Origin: Aphanothece cf. minutissima CCALA 015
GTDB taxonomy: Bacteria > Cyanobacteriota > Cyanobacteriia > PCC-6307 > Cyanobiaceae
DNA: 64,000 bases
NCBI GenBank assembly: GCA_003003925.1
Contig: PVWP01000001.1
Coordinates: forward strand, 186,001 to 250,000
Direction: 5' to 3'
Below are positions 9,041-17,664 of this stretch, piece after piece; position 1 is the first letter of the stretch; every line of letters begins with the position of its first letter. The notes under the pieces are model-generated. The model ran no database searches. It was not told the DNA's origin and saw only the letters and a list, made by a program, of their open reading frames with translations. The position numbers were made by a program, and so were the translations under genes.

Positions 9041-11053
9041 ATGGTGTTCGCCGAACCGACCAGCCCCCCGGGCGTGCCCCCCGTCCCTTCCGGGCGGGCC
9101 GATGCCTGGAGCGCCGCCGACGGGGCGGCCCTCTACGGCCTCGACCGCTGGGGTGAGCCCTACTTCGGGGTGGGCACCCGGGGCCACGTGATCGTCCAGC
9201 CCCGTGGCGACCGCGGCGGCTCCCTCGATCTGGTGGAGCTGGTGCGGGAGCTGCAGGGCCGCGACCTGTCCCTGCCGCTGCTGATCCGCTTCGACGACAT
9301 CCTCGAGGACCGGCTCGAGCGGCTCCACGGCGCCTTCGAGCGGGCCATCGCCCAGTACGGCTACAACGGCCGCTACCAGGGGGTGTTCCCGGTGAAGTGC
9401 AACCAGCAGCGCCACGTGGTGGAGCAGCTGGTGGAGAGCGGCCGCCGCTGGCATTTCGGCCTGGAGGCGGGCAGCAAGGCCGAGCTGCTGATCGCCCTGT
9501 CCCTGCTCGACGATCCCGACGCCCTGCTGATCTGCAACGGCTACAAGGACCGGCGCTACATCGAGACGGCGATCCTGGCCCGGCGCCTGGGGCGCCAGCC
9601 GGTGGTGGTGATCGAGCAGGCCGATGAGCTGGAGCGGATCATCGCCGCCAGCAGCGCCCTGGGCGGGGCGCCGTTCATCGGCATCCGCGCCAAGCTCTCG
9701 GCCCGCAGCACCGGCCGCTGGGGCAGCTCGGTGGGGGAGCGGGCCAAGTTCGGCCTCTCAATCCCCGACGTGCTCACCACGGTGGAGCGCCTGCGGGAGG
9801 CGGGCCTGCTCGACGACCTGCGCCTGCTGCACTTCCACATCGGCAGCCAGATCAACGACATCGCCGTCCTCAAGGACGCCCTGCAGGAGGCCGGGCAGAT
9901 CTATGCCGAGCTCACCCGGCTGGGGGCGCCGATGGGCTTTCTCGATGTGGGCGGCGGCCTGGGCATCGACTACGACGGCAGCCGCACCGCCACCGCCGCC
10001 TCCACCAACTACTCGCTGCAGAACTACGCCAACGACGTCGTCGCCACGATCCGGGAGTGCTGCGAGCCCCACGACATCCGCCCGCCCACGCTGGTGAGCG
10101 AGAGCGGCCGGGCCCTGGCCAGCCATTTCAGCGTGCTGGTGTTCGACGTGCTCGGGGCCGGGGGCCGCGGCGAAACGGTGCCGCCGCCGGCCGAGGGGGA
10201 GGCGCTGATCCTGCGCAACCTGCGCGACACCCACGCCCTGATCACGGCGATCGCCGCTGAGGGCGGCCTCGAAGGGGACGACGCCGGTGAGCGGGTGGTG
10301 GTGGAACGGCTCCAGGAGGCCTGGAACGATGCCCTCAAGTTCAAGGAGGACGCTCTCACCGCCTTCCGGCTCGGCTACCTGAGCCTGCCGGAGCGCGCCA
10401 CGGCCGAGCGCCTCACCTGGGCCAGCTGCCAGGCGATCGCCCGCCAGCTCGAAGGCCTGCCCCCGGGCACCGTGATCCCCCAGGAGCTCCAGGCCCTGCC
10501 GGCGGCCCTGGCCGGCACTTACTACGCCAACCTCTCGGTGTTCCGCTCGGCGCCGGACACCTGGGCGATCGACCAGCTGTTTCCGGTGCTGCCGATCCAC
10601 CGCCTCGACGAGCGCCCCACCCGGCTGGGCAGCTTCGCCGACCTCACCTGCGATTCCGACGGCAAGATCGCCCGCTTCATCGACCGGGGCCAGGTGAAGC
10701 CGCTGCTGGAACTGCACGGCCTGCGGCCCGGTGAGCCCTACTGGATCGGGCTGTTCCTCGGCGGCGCCTACCAGGAGGTGATGGGCAACCTGCACAACCT
10801 GTTCGGCAGCACCAACGCGGTGCACATCCGGCTGGCGGCCGGCGGCGGCTACCGGGTCGACCACGTGGTGCGGGGCAACACCAACGCCGAGGTGCTCGAG
10901 GCGATGGAGCACGACCCCGACCTGCTGCTGGAGCGGCTGCGCCTGGCCAGCGAGCAGGCGATCGGCCGGGGCGACCTGGCGATCAGCGACGCCCGCCGCC
11001 TGATGGCCCACCTGAAGGCCAGCCTGGAGCAGACCACCTATCTGGAGGCCTGA
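9041..11053 (+). CDS. speA: Biosynthetic arginine decarboxylase SpeA
   Basis: PLP enzyme that decarboxylates arginine to agmatine, the first step of polyamine synthesis and a route of arginine catabolism in cyanobacteria. The 670-residue protein starts with the family segment YGLDRWGEPYFGVGTRGHV. It carries the PLP lysine in GVFPVKCNQQRHVV (Lys119), the LLHFHIGSQIND and FLDVGGGLGIDYDGS motifs, LVSESGRALASHFS, the TWAIDQLFPVLPIHRLDE substrate segment and ELTCDSDGK-like FADLTCDSDGKI. Length is normal. The 3' end overlaps the convergent cyclase 2 gene by 16 bp. Confidence 0.96.
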   Translation: MVFAEPTSPPGVPPVPSGRADAWSAADGAALYGLDRWGEPYFGVGTRGHVIVQPRGDRGGSLDLVELVRELQGRDLSLPLLIRFDDILEDRLERLHGAFERAIAQYGYNGRYQGVFPVKCNQQRHVVEQLVESGRRWHFGLEAGSKAELLIALSLLDDPDALLICNGYKDRRYIETAILARRLGRQPVVVIEQADELERIIAASSALGGAPFIGIRAKLSARSTGRWGSSVGERAKFGLSIPDVLTTVERLREAGLLDDLRLLHFHIGSQINDIAVLKDALQEAGQIYAELTRLGAPMGFLDVGGGLGIDYDGSRTATAASTNYSLQNYANDVVATIRECCEPHDIRPPTLVSESGRALASHFSVLVFDVLGAGGRGETVPPPAEGEALILRNLRDTHALITAIAAEGGLEGDDAGERVVVERLQEAWNDALKFKEDALTAFRLGYLSLPERATAERLTWASCQAIARQLEGLPPGTVIPQELQALPAALAGTYYANLSVFRSAPDTWAIDQLFPVLPIHRLDERPTRLGSFADLTCDSDGKIARFIDRGQVKPLLELHGLRPGEPYWIGLFLGGAYQEVMGNLHNLFGSTNAVHIRLAAGGGYRVDHVVRGNTNAEVLEAMEHDPDLLLERLRLASEQAIGRGDLAISDARRLMAHLKASLEQTTYLEA

Positions 11054-12936
11054 TCCCCGGCCACAACCTGTTCCGCCAGGGCGACGGTGAAGATCTCCAC
11101 CTCCCCGAGGCTCTTCACCGCCTGGGGGCCCAGGGAACGGGCAGCGAGCCCGGGGTCGGCCGCGATCAGGCTGGCGGTCTGGGCGTCACAGACCACCGCC
11201 GCGTCCACATTGCGGGTGGCCGATTCGAGCCGGGCCGACAGGTTCACCGTGTCGCCGATGACGGTGAACTCCATCCGCCTGGGGCTGCCGATCTGGCCCA
11301 CCATCACCTGGCCGCTGGCCAGGCCGATGCCGTTGTCGAGGGTGGCGATGCCCCGCCGGGCCCAGTCCTCGTTGAGGCGGGCCAGGGCCGCCCGCATGGC
11401 CAGGGCGCAGCGCACCGCCTGGCTGGCCTCCTCGGCCACCCCCCGGCTCACCGGTGAGCCGAAGACGGCCATCACCGCATCGCCGATGAACTTGTCGACG
11501 GTGCCGCCATGGGCCATCACCACCTCCACCATGGCGCCCAGGTACTCATTGAGCTGGAGCACGTGCAGCTCGCTCTGGCCTTCGCCGCTGCGCTGCTTGG
11601 TGAGCACCGTGAAGCCCTTGATGTCGGTCATCAGCACGGTCACCTCCAGCAGGCGGCCGCGCAGGATCCCCTGGGCCGATTCCGGGTCGGAGAGGATCTC
11701 CGCCACCACCCCGGGCGCCACGTAGCGCTCGAAGGTGCGGCGCAGGCGCCGCCGCTCCTGGCCCTCCCGCAGGTAGGCATCCCCCCCGTAGAGCAGGCCC
11801 AGCAGGACCAGGCCCGAGGAGGGCGCCAGCAGCGGCAGCCAGCGGTTGGCCTGCTGCAGCGCCACGACGACGAGGGCCCCCTGGAGGACCAGCACCAGAA
11901 CCACCAGGGCGAGGCGCCAGCGCAGGTCGCTCCAGCGGCGGGCCGCCGCCAGCACGAGCAGCAGCGGCAGCAGGGCCAGCAGGGCCCGTCCCGGCGCACT
12001 GCGCGGCCAGGGCTGCAGCCCGTCCCCCTGCAGCGAGTTGGCGGTGGCGGTGGCCAGCACCTCCAGCCCCGACAGGCGGCCGAAGGGGGTGGGGTAGCCG
12101 TCGGTCCCCTGGGCGACCACCGGGCCGAGCAGCACCAGGGCCCCCTTCACGTCCTGGCGCAGGGGGTGGTTCTTCCAGCGCTCGGGGTCGAGCACCTCCC
12201 AGGCCGGCAGGCGCAGGAAGCTGCCCTCCGGACCATAGAAATTGAGGGCGCTGGCCCGGTCGTCCTGGCGGCTGCGCTGGCCCCCCAGCCGCAGCAGGGT
12301 GGAGGAGAGGGCGCTGTGGCCCTCGGCGCCCCGGGCGGGGAGCACGCCGCTGGCATAGGCCTCGGGGTGGCGGCTGGGCTCGCTGGAGGTACCGGCCAGG
12401 ATGTTGGTGAGCCCGAGGGAACCGGTGCCGCCGATGGCCGCCAGGAAGCGCTCCGGCCGCACGAAGGTGAGGGCTCCCGCTCCCTGGGCATCGTCGGATT
12501 CGAGCATCTCGGCCGCCAGGGCGACCCGGCCGGGGTAGCGCCGCAGCCGCAGCTCCAGGGCGTCGTCATCGGCCGGCCCCTTGCCGCTCGGCCCCTCGAA
12601 GACCACGTTGACGGCGACGGCCCTGGCGCCGGCCTGCAGCAGCTTCTCCGCCACCATCCCGTAGGTGGCCCGCGGCCAGGGCAGGCTGCCGACGCCCTTC
12701 GCCCAGTCCGGGATCCGGCCCTCCTCCTCGAACCAGTCCCCCTGCTGCAGGGTGGCGTCATCGACCGTGACGAGCACCACCTTCGGCGGCGGCCGGCGCG
12801 GGCCCCGCAGCAGCAGCAGTTGCTGCTCCACGCCCCGCTCCCACACCCGCATCCGGGGTCCCGGCCAGCCGGCGCTGACCCCCACCCAGGCCAGCACCGC
12901 CACCACCAGGACCCGGAAGCTGCGGCGTCGGGGCAT
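11038..12936 (-). CDS. CHASE2-domain adenylate/guanylate cyclase (class III), cyclase 2
   Basis: A second membrane cyclase with an N-terminal membrane helix (FRVLVVAVLAWVGVSAG), a CHASE2 ectodomain (KVVLVTVDDATLQQGDWFEE, WPRATYGMVAEKLLQAGARAVAVNVVF, GALVLLGPVV), three TM segments and a catalytic domain. The metal aspartates lie in VLMTDIKGFT and KFIGDAVMAVFG. EFTVIGDTVNLSARLE carries the Thr, Asn and Arg of canonical class IIIb adenylate cyclases, so cAMP is the likely product. I start at ATG 12936 (MPRRRSFRVL); the frame is open 26 codons further up without conserved sequence. Unlike cyclase 1 it has no FecR gene attached. The 409 bp beyond its start (12937-13346) hold only the coding remnant listed next. 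Confidence 0.92.
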   Translation of the reverse strand: MPRRRSFRVLVVAVLAWVGVSAGWPGPRMRVWERGVEQQLLLLRGPRRPPPKVVLVTVDDATLQQGDWFEEEGRIPDWAKGVGSLPWPRATYGMVAEKLLQAGARAVAVNVVFEGPSGKGPADDDALELRLRRYPGRVALAAEMLESDDAQGAGALTFVRPERFLAAIGGTGSLGLTNILAGTSSEPSRHPEAYASGVLPARGAEGHSALSSTLLRLGGQRSRQDDRASALNFYGPEGSFLRLPAWEVLDPERWKNHPLRQDVKGALVLLGPVVAQGTDGYPTPFGRLSGLEVLATATANSLQGDGLQPWPRSAPGRALLALLPLLLVLAAARRWSDLRWRLALVVLVLVLQGALVVVALQQANRWLPLLAPSSGLVLLGLLYGGDAYLREGQERRRLRRTFERYVAPGVVAEILSDPESAQGILRGRLLEVTVLMTDIKGFTVLTKQRSGEGQSELHVLQLNEYLGAMVEVVMAHGGTVDKFIGDAVMAVFGSPVSRGVAEEASQAVRCALAMRAALARLNEDWARRGIATLDNGIGLASGQVMVGQIGSPRRMEFTVIGDTVNLSARLESATRNVDAAVVCDAQTASLIAADPGLAARSLGPQAVKSLGEVEIFTVALAEQVVAGDQASR

Positions 12937-13111
12937 CTCGAAGACCTCTTGCGTCGGCGCCGTCGGGGCGCTCAGCCGACGGTCATCATCATGGAAGCGA
13001 GCGCGCCGCGCCAAGGTGCTTAGAGCCTGTTGTACCTCTGAGCCTCAAGCCTCGGGCTGCTTGTGAACGAGTAGCGCTCCTCTAGAAGCGCTGCCCGTCG
13101 GCTCTGGCCGC

Positions 13112-13291
13112 TCATGCCGTTGGCAAGGCAGCCGTGCACAGCTTGAGGATTTTTGGGATGGTTGCCATCGGCACCCGCTCGCCATTCCACTTCTCAAGGC
13201 CCAGCAACCGGAGGCGATCCAGCCCTCGGTCTCCATTGATCTGGACTAAGCACGACTCCAGGACCGTCTTGCGGAGGACGTGGATCGCCTA
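13112..13291 (-). pseudogene. Unrecognised coding remnant lacking a start
   Basis: On the minus strand a stretch of ~58 codons between two stops reads as protein-like (HVLRKTVLESCLVQINGD, then LRLLGLEKWNGERVPMATIP). It has balanced composition unlike the Arg/Pro/Gly-rich shadow frames of this genome. No ATG/GTG start precedes the conserved-looking part, and a stop (TAG 13289-13291) interrupts a possible continuation upstream (PFSRLYPKLRSAAG). I read it as the 3' end of a decayed gene beside the foreign patch. I do not recognise the family. Confidence 0.35.
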
Positions 13292-13346
13292 GCCGGCCGC
13301 TGAGCGGAGCTTGGGATACAGCCGGCTGAACGGAACTCATTCTCTT

Positions 13347-14819
13347 TTATTGCCGAAGAAGATCTTCGATCAATGCGTTTCTTCGCTGAACAATTTCCAC
13401 AGCTGTCAGGCCATTCCCCACAATTTGCCTGAGTTGCCGAGCGCCGTCACTCAGGAGAGCGAAAGCAGGCCTGACCCACCCCTTTCCCGGAACGAGGGAA
13501 ACGATATCAATGACAGCGTTCACAGGATCTCCGCCCCTATATTTAGAATAGGCCGAGAAAAGCTTTTCGCCAGCAACAATTGGCTTTAATGCCGTTTGAA
13601 GTATTTTCAGACTATTGCTTTGTGTGACAATGCCAAAGACATTCAGGGCTATGTCCACGTGAGAGGGTCGTAGTGATCGAAAATAATCAGCAATGACGCC
13701 CCTAACCGTGCCTACGTCTGTAGCCTGATAAGCTTGAAAGCTAGACACTCTATCATTAAGGAAACCCAGATTCGCAGCATCGGCAGTGTAGGAGATCTTC
13801 CGGCCAAAGAAGTTGGGATGCTCAAAGATGTCAATGCGTGATCCCCGCGGAAGATCAATCGATGAGTAATCGTCATTAAACCTAACCTGCCATCGGCTTC
13901 CAAGCGTATCGCTATGCGCAAGTCCCTGGAAGTTCGAATGCTGATAAAGAATCACTTCGTCGCTTCGTTGGCGCCGAACTCGCAGACTGCTTACACTATC
14001 ATTCATATACGAGGTTCTCCAGTTGGGGTCACTCCAGTCAGCGCCAATACTGGCTTGAGAGCGGGAGACAACGGTACTTCTTCCTTGGAAATTGGCATGC
14101 TCGAAGACCTCTACAACCAAATCACTCTCGGCAGGAATGCGTATCGAAGTCGCGATGTCATTAAAATCGCTGCCAATGAATGAATAATTTCCAATTCCAA
14201 ATGTCTTTGAGCGGCCAGAATACGCTGCATGCTCAAAAAGAGTTACAGAAGCATTGAATTCGACTTGGACAAGCGAACCATCAATCAAGAGGATTCCAGA
14301 ATCATCCTCGCTGAGCATCGAGGTCGAAAGATCCGATAAGCCTTTCGACATCACCAAAGTCGCAAAAATCTCACCTTCATCTCCAGGTCTATCATCAAGG
14401 TTCACTCTTGCGTCAATTGCGTGGCCAATCTCCTCGACAAGGACATGCGCAATCTGCCATGTGGCAGAGCTATCAATGAAGTTGCCATCAACGTAGATTG
14501 TATTCTCAGCTCCACTGTAGGCAGCCGTTTCAAGTCCCGTGATATTGTCAACTCTGACGACATTCAAGCCCAATGCATCTACCAAGCCTTCGCTTGCACT
14601 TGCGGGCTGCCCAATCAACTCTTGAATCTTTGCGTAAGCGCCAACTCCAAAGACAGTTTCAAATGCACCGACAGGCGTCGTCAGAAGAGATGAATGAATA
14701 GAGGCCTCTGCAAAGGCAATGCCATCAGAGAGATGGCAAAAAGCAGGAGGAGAAGCGAGAACTGAACCAAGACAACTTGCACCCGCTAGCGCTGGGGGTG
14801 CAGGCACGAAGCCTTCCAT
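13347..14819 (-). CDS. Putative secreted protein with EEIGH metal-site-like segment and four beta/gamma-crystallin-like motifs
   Basis: A 490-residue protein with markedly lower GC than all neighbours. After a weak N-terminal hydrophobic stretch (residues ~1-40) there is AHVLVEEIGHAIDARVNLDD followed by RPGDEGEIFATLV. This arrangement occurs in large cyanobacterial RTX-type and adhesin proteins and resembles a degenerate HExxH metalloprotease site. Then come four repeats of a crystallin or peptidase-inhibitor-I36 type motif: VTLFEHAAYSGRSKTF, VEVFEHANFQGRSTVV, VILYQHSNFQGLAHSD and IDIFEHPNFFGRKISY, about 45-50 residues apart. The C-terminal ~110 residues are unassigned. I use ATG 14819; a TTG at 14858 is in frame. 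It is probably acquired. Domain roles are inferred. Confidence 0.8.
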   Translation of the reverse strand: MEGFVPAPPALAGASCLGSVLASPPAFCHLSDGIAFAEASIHSSLLTTPVGAFETVFGVGAYAKIQELIGQPASASEGLVDALGLNVVRVDNITGLETAAYSGAENTIYVDGNFIDSSATWQIAHVLVEEIGHAIDARVNLDDRPGDEGEIFATLVMSKGLSDLSTSMLSEDDSGILLIDGSLVQVEFNASVTLFEHAAYSGRSKTFGIGNYSFIGSDFNDIATSIRIPAESDLVVEVFEHANFQGRSTVVSRSQASIGADWSDPNWRTSYMNDSVSSLRVRRQRSDEVILYQHSNFQGLAHSDTLGSRWQVRFNDDYSSIDLPRGSRIDIFEHPNFFGRKISYTADAANLGFLNDRVSSFQAYQATDVGTVRGVIADYFRSLRPSHVDIALNVFGIVTQSNSLKILQTALKPIVAGEKLFSAYSKYRGGDPVNAVIDIVSLVPGKGWVRPAFALLSDGARQLRQIVGNGLTAVEIVQRRNALIEDLLRQ

Positions 14820-14875
14820 ATTTCCGTGGATAAGTAGGATTATTTTGCCAGGCGCCAAGACACATAGCAGGTGGA

Positions 14876-14904
14876 GTTATATCTCTTAATCCTTTTTTGC
14901 CCAA
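14876..14904 (-). promoter_or_regulatory. Sigma70-like promoter candidate for the crystallin-motif gene
   Basis: Read on the minus strand: a -35-like TTGGGC (14904-14899), a 17-bp spacer and a -10-like TATAAC (14881-14876), inside an AT-rich patch that is unusual for this genome. Predicted initiation near 14868 would give a leader of about 50 nt to ATG 14819. The rest of the region up to 15100 shows no gene. Confidence 0.45.
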
Positions 14905-15100
14905 TATGCAATATACGCATAACTAGCCGCTCAAATCGCTCAAATTCGGGTTTTCTTTATTCGGCTTGGGCTCGTGAGCTGGGTCCCTCCAGCACCGCAG
15001 GATTGGTCGCGGCATCGGGCAGCGCCGGCTGTCCTTCGCCTCTCTCGCTGAGGACGGATCCGGCTCCGATACCCAGGCCGAGCCCCTTTCCTGCCACCGA

Positions 15101-15240
15101 CTAGCGTCGGCTGAGAAGAGTGGCGAGGCCAATCAGGGGTCGGCCACCACATGCAGCAGAAACACTGCTCCCAACTGGATCGCCCCAAGGCTTGAGCGGC
15201 CTCAAGCCTCCAGCCTGTTTGAACCAGGAGGCTGCTGAAA
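15101..15240 (-). pseudogene. Second, more degraded IS5-family transposase C-terminal fragment
   Basis: The minus strand, across small frameshifts, reads SWFKQAGGLRPLK, then a shifted frame with FCCMWWPTPDWP, then PLIGLATLLSRR and a stop. This parallels the end of the IS5-like copy next to it (GWIKLTAGLRQLKARG ... VVAYNLIRLAKRLSPR stop). It is therefore a separate, older remnant of a related element. No function is expected. Confidence 0.6.
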
Positions 15241-15300
15241 TCGCGGCCCAGGTGGGCGCCACCCCGCTGCTCCCGCTTCCACTGGCAGGGTCAGCACCAT

Positions 15301-15327
15301 CCGGGACATCCGGGACATCCGGGACGT
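15301..15327. repeat. Three tandem copies of a 9-bp unit (ccgggacat/gt)
   Basis: ccgggacat is repeated twice exactly and a third time as ccgggacgt, between the two transposase fragments. It is the only obvious short tandem repeat in the window. A slippage product in non-functional DNA is the simplest reading. Confidence 0.7.
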
Positions 15328-15426
15328 TCGCACAGCCGATCAGACAATTCCTGCTGACCTCCGCCCCACCTGGCTGAGGAGTGAATCGGCTTTGATCGCC
15401 CATCAACTCCCGTTTCATGCCAGCTC

Positions 15427-16170
15427 CTAGCGCGGGCTGAGCCGCTTGGCCAGGCGGATCAGGTTGTAGGCCACCACGTACAACTGGAACACAGCTCCCA
15501 CCCGTGAACATCCCCTGGCCTTGAGCTGCCTGAGTCCCGCTGTCAGCTTGATCCAGCCGAACACCTGCTCGATCCGCTTCCTGGCGTTGATCGACCTGCC
15601 GTAGCCCTTGTCTGCGCCCCGTAGCCATCCGCGGGGGTCACCTCACTAGCCACCACCAGACCATGGCAGGTCTACATAGGGCCATGGCCCAGGTAGCTGA
15701 GGTAGGCCCCGCTGCCGTGCGACTGGCGGAATCGTCGGGCTTCCTCGTCGCTGCTGGAGCGATGGGTCTGGTAGGAGAGCAGCATCCCCCTAACAACTCC
15801 CTTGCTGCGTGCCTTGCCCTTGCCAGGAGCCACCCCAAATCCGTTGTGATCACTGGGCGGTGGTGGACCGTTGTCGGACCTATCGATCCGCTCCAGGGAA
15901 CTGGGGGAAGCCCAAACCGGCTGCAGGATGCCATCGACCGAGACGTTCCCCGAGCTCCGCCGCAGCTTGACCTCCGGTGCGGCCAGCAGCAACTCTAGTA
16001 AATCTGGCCATGAGCTCCTCGTTGAGCAGCCGGTCACGGTTCTTGCTGAACGTCGTGGGGTGGCAAACGGGGTCGTCCGGCTTGAGGCCGATTTAGCCGG
16101 TGGCCCTGCGAAGCAGCAGCACCGGAACAGCAGGTTGTCGTCCAGCTGCTCAATCAGCATCCGTTCAGTG
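15427..16170 (-). pseudogene. IS5-family transposase pseudogene (frameshifts and internal deletion)
   Basis: Pieces of an IS5-type DDE transposase are readable in different minus frames. These are TERMLIEQLDDNLLFR; IGLKPDDPVCHPTTFSKNRD running into RLLNEELMARF; LELLLAAPEVK then VSVDGILQPVWASPSSLERI; LLSYQTHRSSSDEEARRFR with YLSYLGH; GLVVASEVTPADG; and finally YGRSINARKRIEQVFGWIK down to LIRLAKRLSPR. At least two frameshifts are visible. About 70 residues expected between EVTPADG and INARKRIEQ (catalytic region) are missing, so the copy is dead. A stop at 15427-15429 ends it. Confidence 0.85.
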
Positions 16171-16205
16171 CCGTTGCCTCATTCTCACGCGGCTGGCCAG
16201 GATTT

Positions 16206-16487
16206 TCAGCAGACTCTTTGCGCCACGACCTGCTGCAGTGGCTGCGGATTGAGCATTTGTCGCAGGCTGCGGCGAACACTACGTCGATCCGCCTGGGCAG
16301 ATGTTCCGCCTGAACGGAAACACACGAGCCAATTGCAAGCCGTGCGCTCAATGATCCCGTGGTCTGCGGCCAGTTGAGCAAGGCTCCTGCCCTCATGGAG
16401 ATGCTGCCGAATCAGGCGTTCACGACCGATAGGGGTTAGGCGGACCTTGGGGTGTATCTGGATGGGATGCGTGGTCTGGGGCTGTTG
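16206..16487 (-). pseudogene. IS481-like transposase N-terminal fragment
   Basis: The minus strand reads HPKVRLTPIGRERLIRQHL, then GRSLAQLAADHGIIERTACNW, then FRSGGTSAQADRRSVRR, and stops at 16206-16208. This is the helix-turn-helix N-terminus seen in IS481/IS3-type transposases; the DDE domain is absent, and the remnant IS5-like copy begins a few tens of bases further on. Upstream, around 16520-16560, TGTGTAAGGACACC on the minus strand could be the element's outer end, but I could not find a matching end. Confidence 0.65.
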
Positions 16488-16565
16488 GGTCGCGCCACCA
16501 CCCTGTCGACCTCACACCCTTTTGTCAGCGGGAACAACCTGGTGTCCTTACACACCAAAGGGGCA

Positions 16566-17660
16566 TCATCGCGGCACCGGGCTCCAGAGTGTGCAGATCC
16601 CGACGGCCCGGCCGGAGCGCTCCAGCCGCACGCAGTCGATGGCCCGGGCCCTGGGACGGTTGATCAGGATCTGGGTGTGCAGGGGCGAGCCCATCCAGCG
16701 GGACACGATCCGCTCCGGGTTCCAGGCACCGGCCGGCATCGGGCAGGCGATCACCTCACTGGTGGGCATCAGCGGGCCGGAGGCGGCCATGCGGTTCTGG
16801 AACGCCCCCCAGCGGGAACGGTCGTGGTCGCAGTCGCGGCTGGCCAGCAACTCCTCCAGCACCGGCGCCAGGTAGGCGGCGTTCCGGGACGCCAGGTCCG
16901 CCGGCAGGGGTTGCAGGGCGGGGCGGCCGGCCTGGGCCCGGTAGCGGTTGATGGTCTCCACCAGGGGGTCACGGCTGACCGCCGGCGTGGACGGGGCGGC
17001 GCTCACCCCGGGGAAACGGCGCTGCACGAAGGCCTCCAGCGCCGCCATGCCGGGCAGCGGGACGGTGAATCCCTCGAACAAAGGTCCTCGCAGGATGGCG
17101 GCGTAATCGTCCGCCGTGAGGGGTCGCTGGAAGAGCAGGGCCCCCTGGCTGGAGAGCCGGACCCGGTTGCCTCCGGCCACCAGAAGCGGCGCCCCGGGCA
17201 GGGGCCGGCCATCGGCGAGGGGCTGGAGCTCCACCGAACCCTCCAGCACCGTCACGTCCTGCTCACCGCCGTCGAGCAGGGTGATCAGGTAGTTGGTGCC
17301 CCGGGTGCTGAGCCGCGAGGAGCGGGTGCAGCCGTTCTGCCGGCCGGACACCAGGATCTGGCCGCTGCTGAGCAGGAAGCAGGTGCTGCCGAGGCGCAGC
17401 TGGGTGAAGCGGTTGAGGCGGCCGGCGGCACCCCCGGCGAAGCCCAGCTGGCCGCGGCTGTTCTGGGTGCGGACCAGCTCGGGCGTGAACGCCCGCTCCC
17501 GCACGTGGGCCTGGCGGCGTTCGATGAACAGCTCCGGGCCATCAAGGATCTCCTGAACGAGCGCCGATCCCGCCAGGCTGGCTGCCGTGGCCATTGGCGA
17601 GGTCAGGCCGGTCAGGCCCGTGGCCATCGCCGCCAGCAGCACCGGGAGCGGGCGGATCAC
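16566..17660 (-). CDS. FecR domain fused to CAP/SCP-like domain, secreted
   Basis: A 364-residue protein with a signal peptide (MIRPLPVLLAAMATGLTGL), then a FecR-type domain closely related to the adjacent gene (VQEILDGPELFIERRQAHV, RTQNSRGQLGF, GCTRSSRLSTRGTNYLITL, VTVLEGSVELQPLADG; ~35-190). After a short Ala/Pro linker comes a C-terminal CAP/SCP-like domain (~225-364: VETINRYRAQAGRPALQPLP, PVLEELLASRDCDHDRSRWG, PTSEVIACP, IVSRWMGSPLHTQILINRPRARAIDC, VGICTLWS). CAP domains are extracellular and occur in cell-wall and protease-like roles. The fusion implies an envelope function. It sits just downstream of its FecR paralogue (gap ~4 bp), probably one operon. The transposase scars begin right after its end. 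Confidence 0.85.
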   Translation of the reverse strand: MIRPLPVLLAAMATGLTGLTSPMATAASLAGSALVQEILDGPELFIERRQAHVRERAFTPELVRTQNSRGQLGFAGGAAGRLNRFTQLRLGSTCFLLSSGQILVSGRQNGCTRSSRLSTRGTNYLITLLDGGEQDVTVLEGSVELQPLADGRPLPGAPLLVAGGNRVRLSSQGALLFQRPLTADDYAAILRGPLFEGFTVPLPGMAALEAFVQRRFPGVSAAPSTPAVSRDPLVETINRYRAQAGRPALQPLPADLASRNAAYLAPVLEELLASRDCDHDRSRWGAFQNRMAASGPLMPTSEVIACPMPAGAWNPERIVSRWMGSPLHTQILINRPRARAIDCVRLERSGRAVGICTLWSPVPR

Positions 17661-17664
17661 CGGC

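Noticed and set aside
13311..13589. Plus-strand 92-codon frame opposite the crystallin-motif gene
   Set aside because: Antisense to a gene with clear repeated domains; no independent support.
15298..15330. CRISPR-like array
   Set aside because: Repeat unit is only 9 bp with no spacers and no cas genes nearby.
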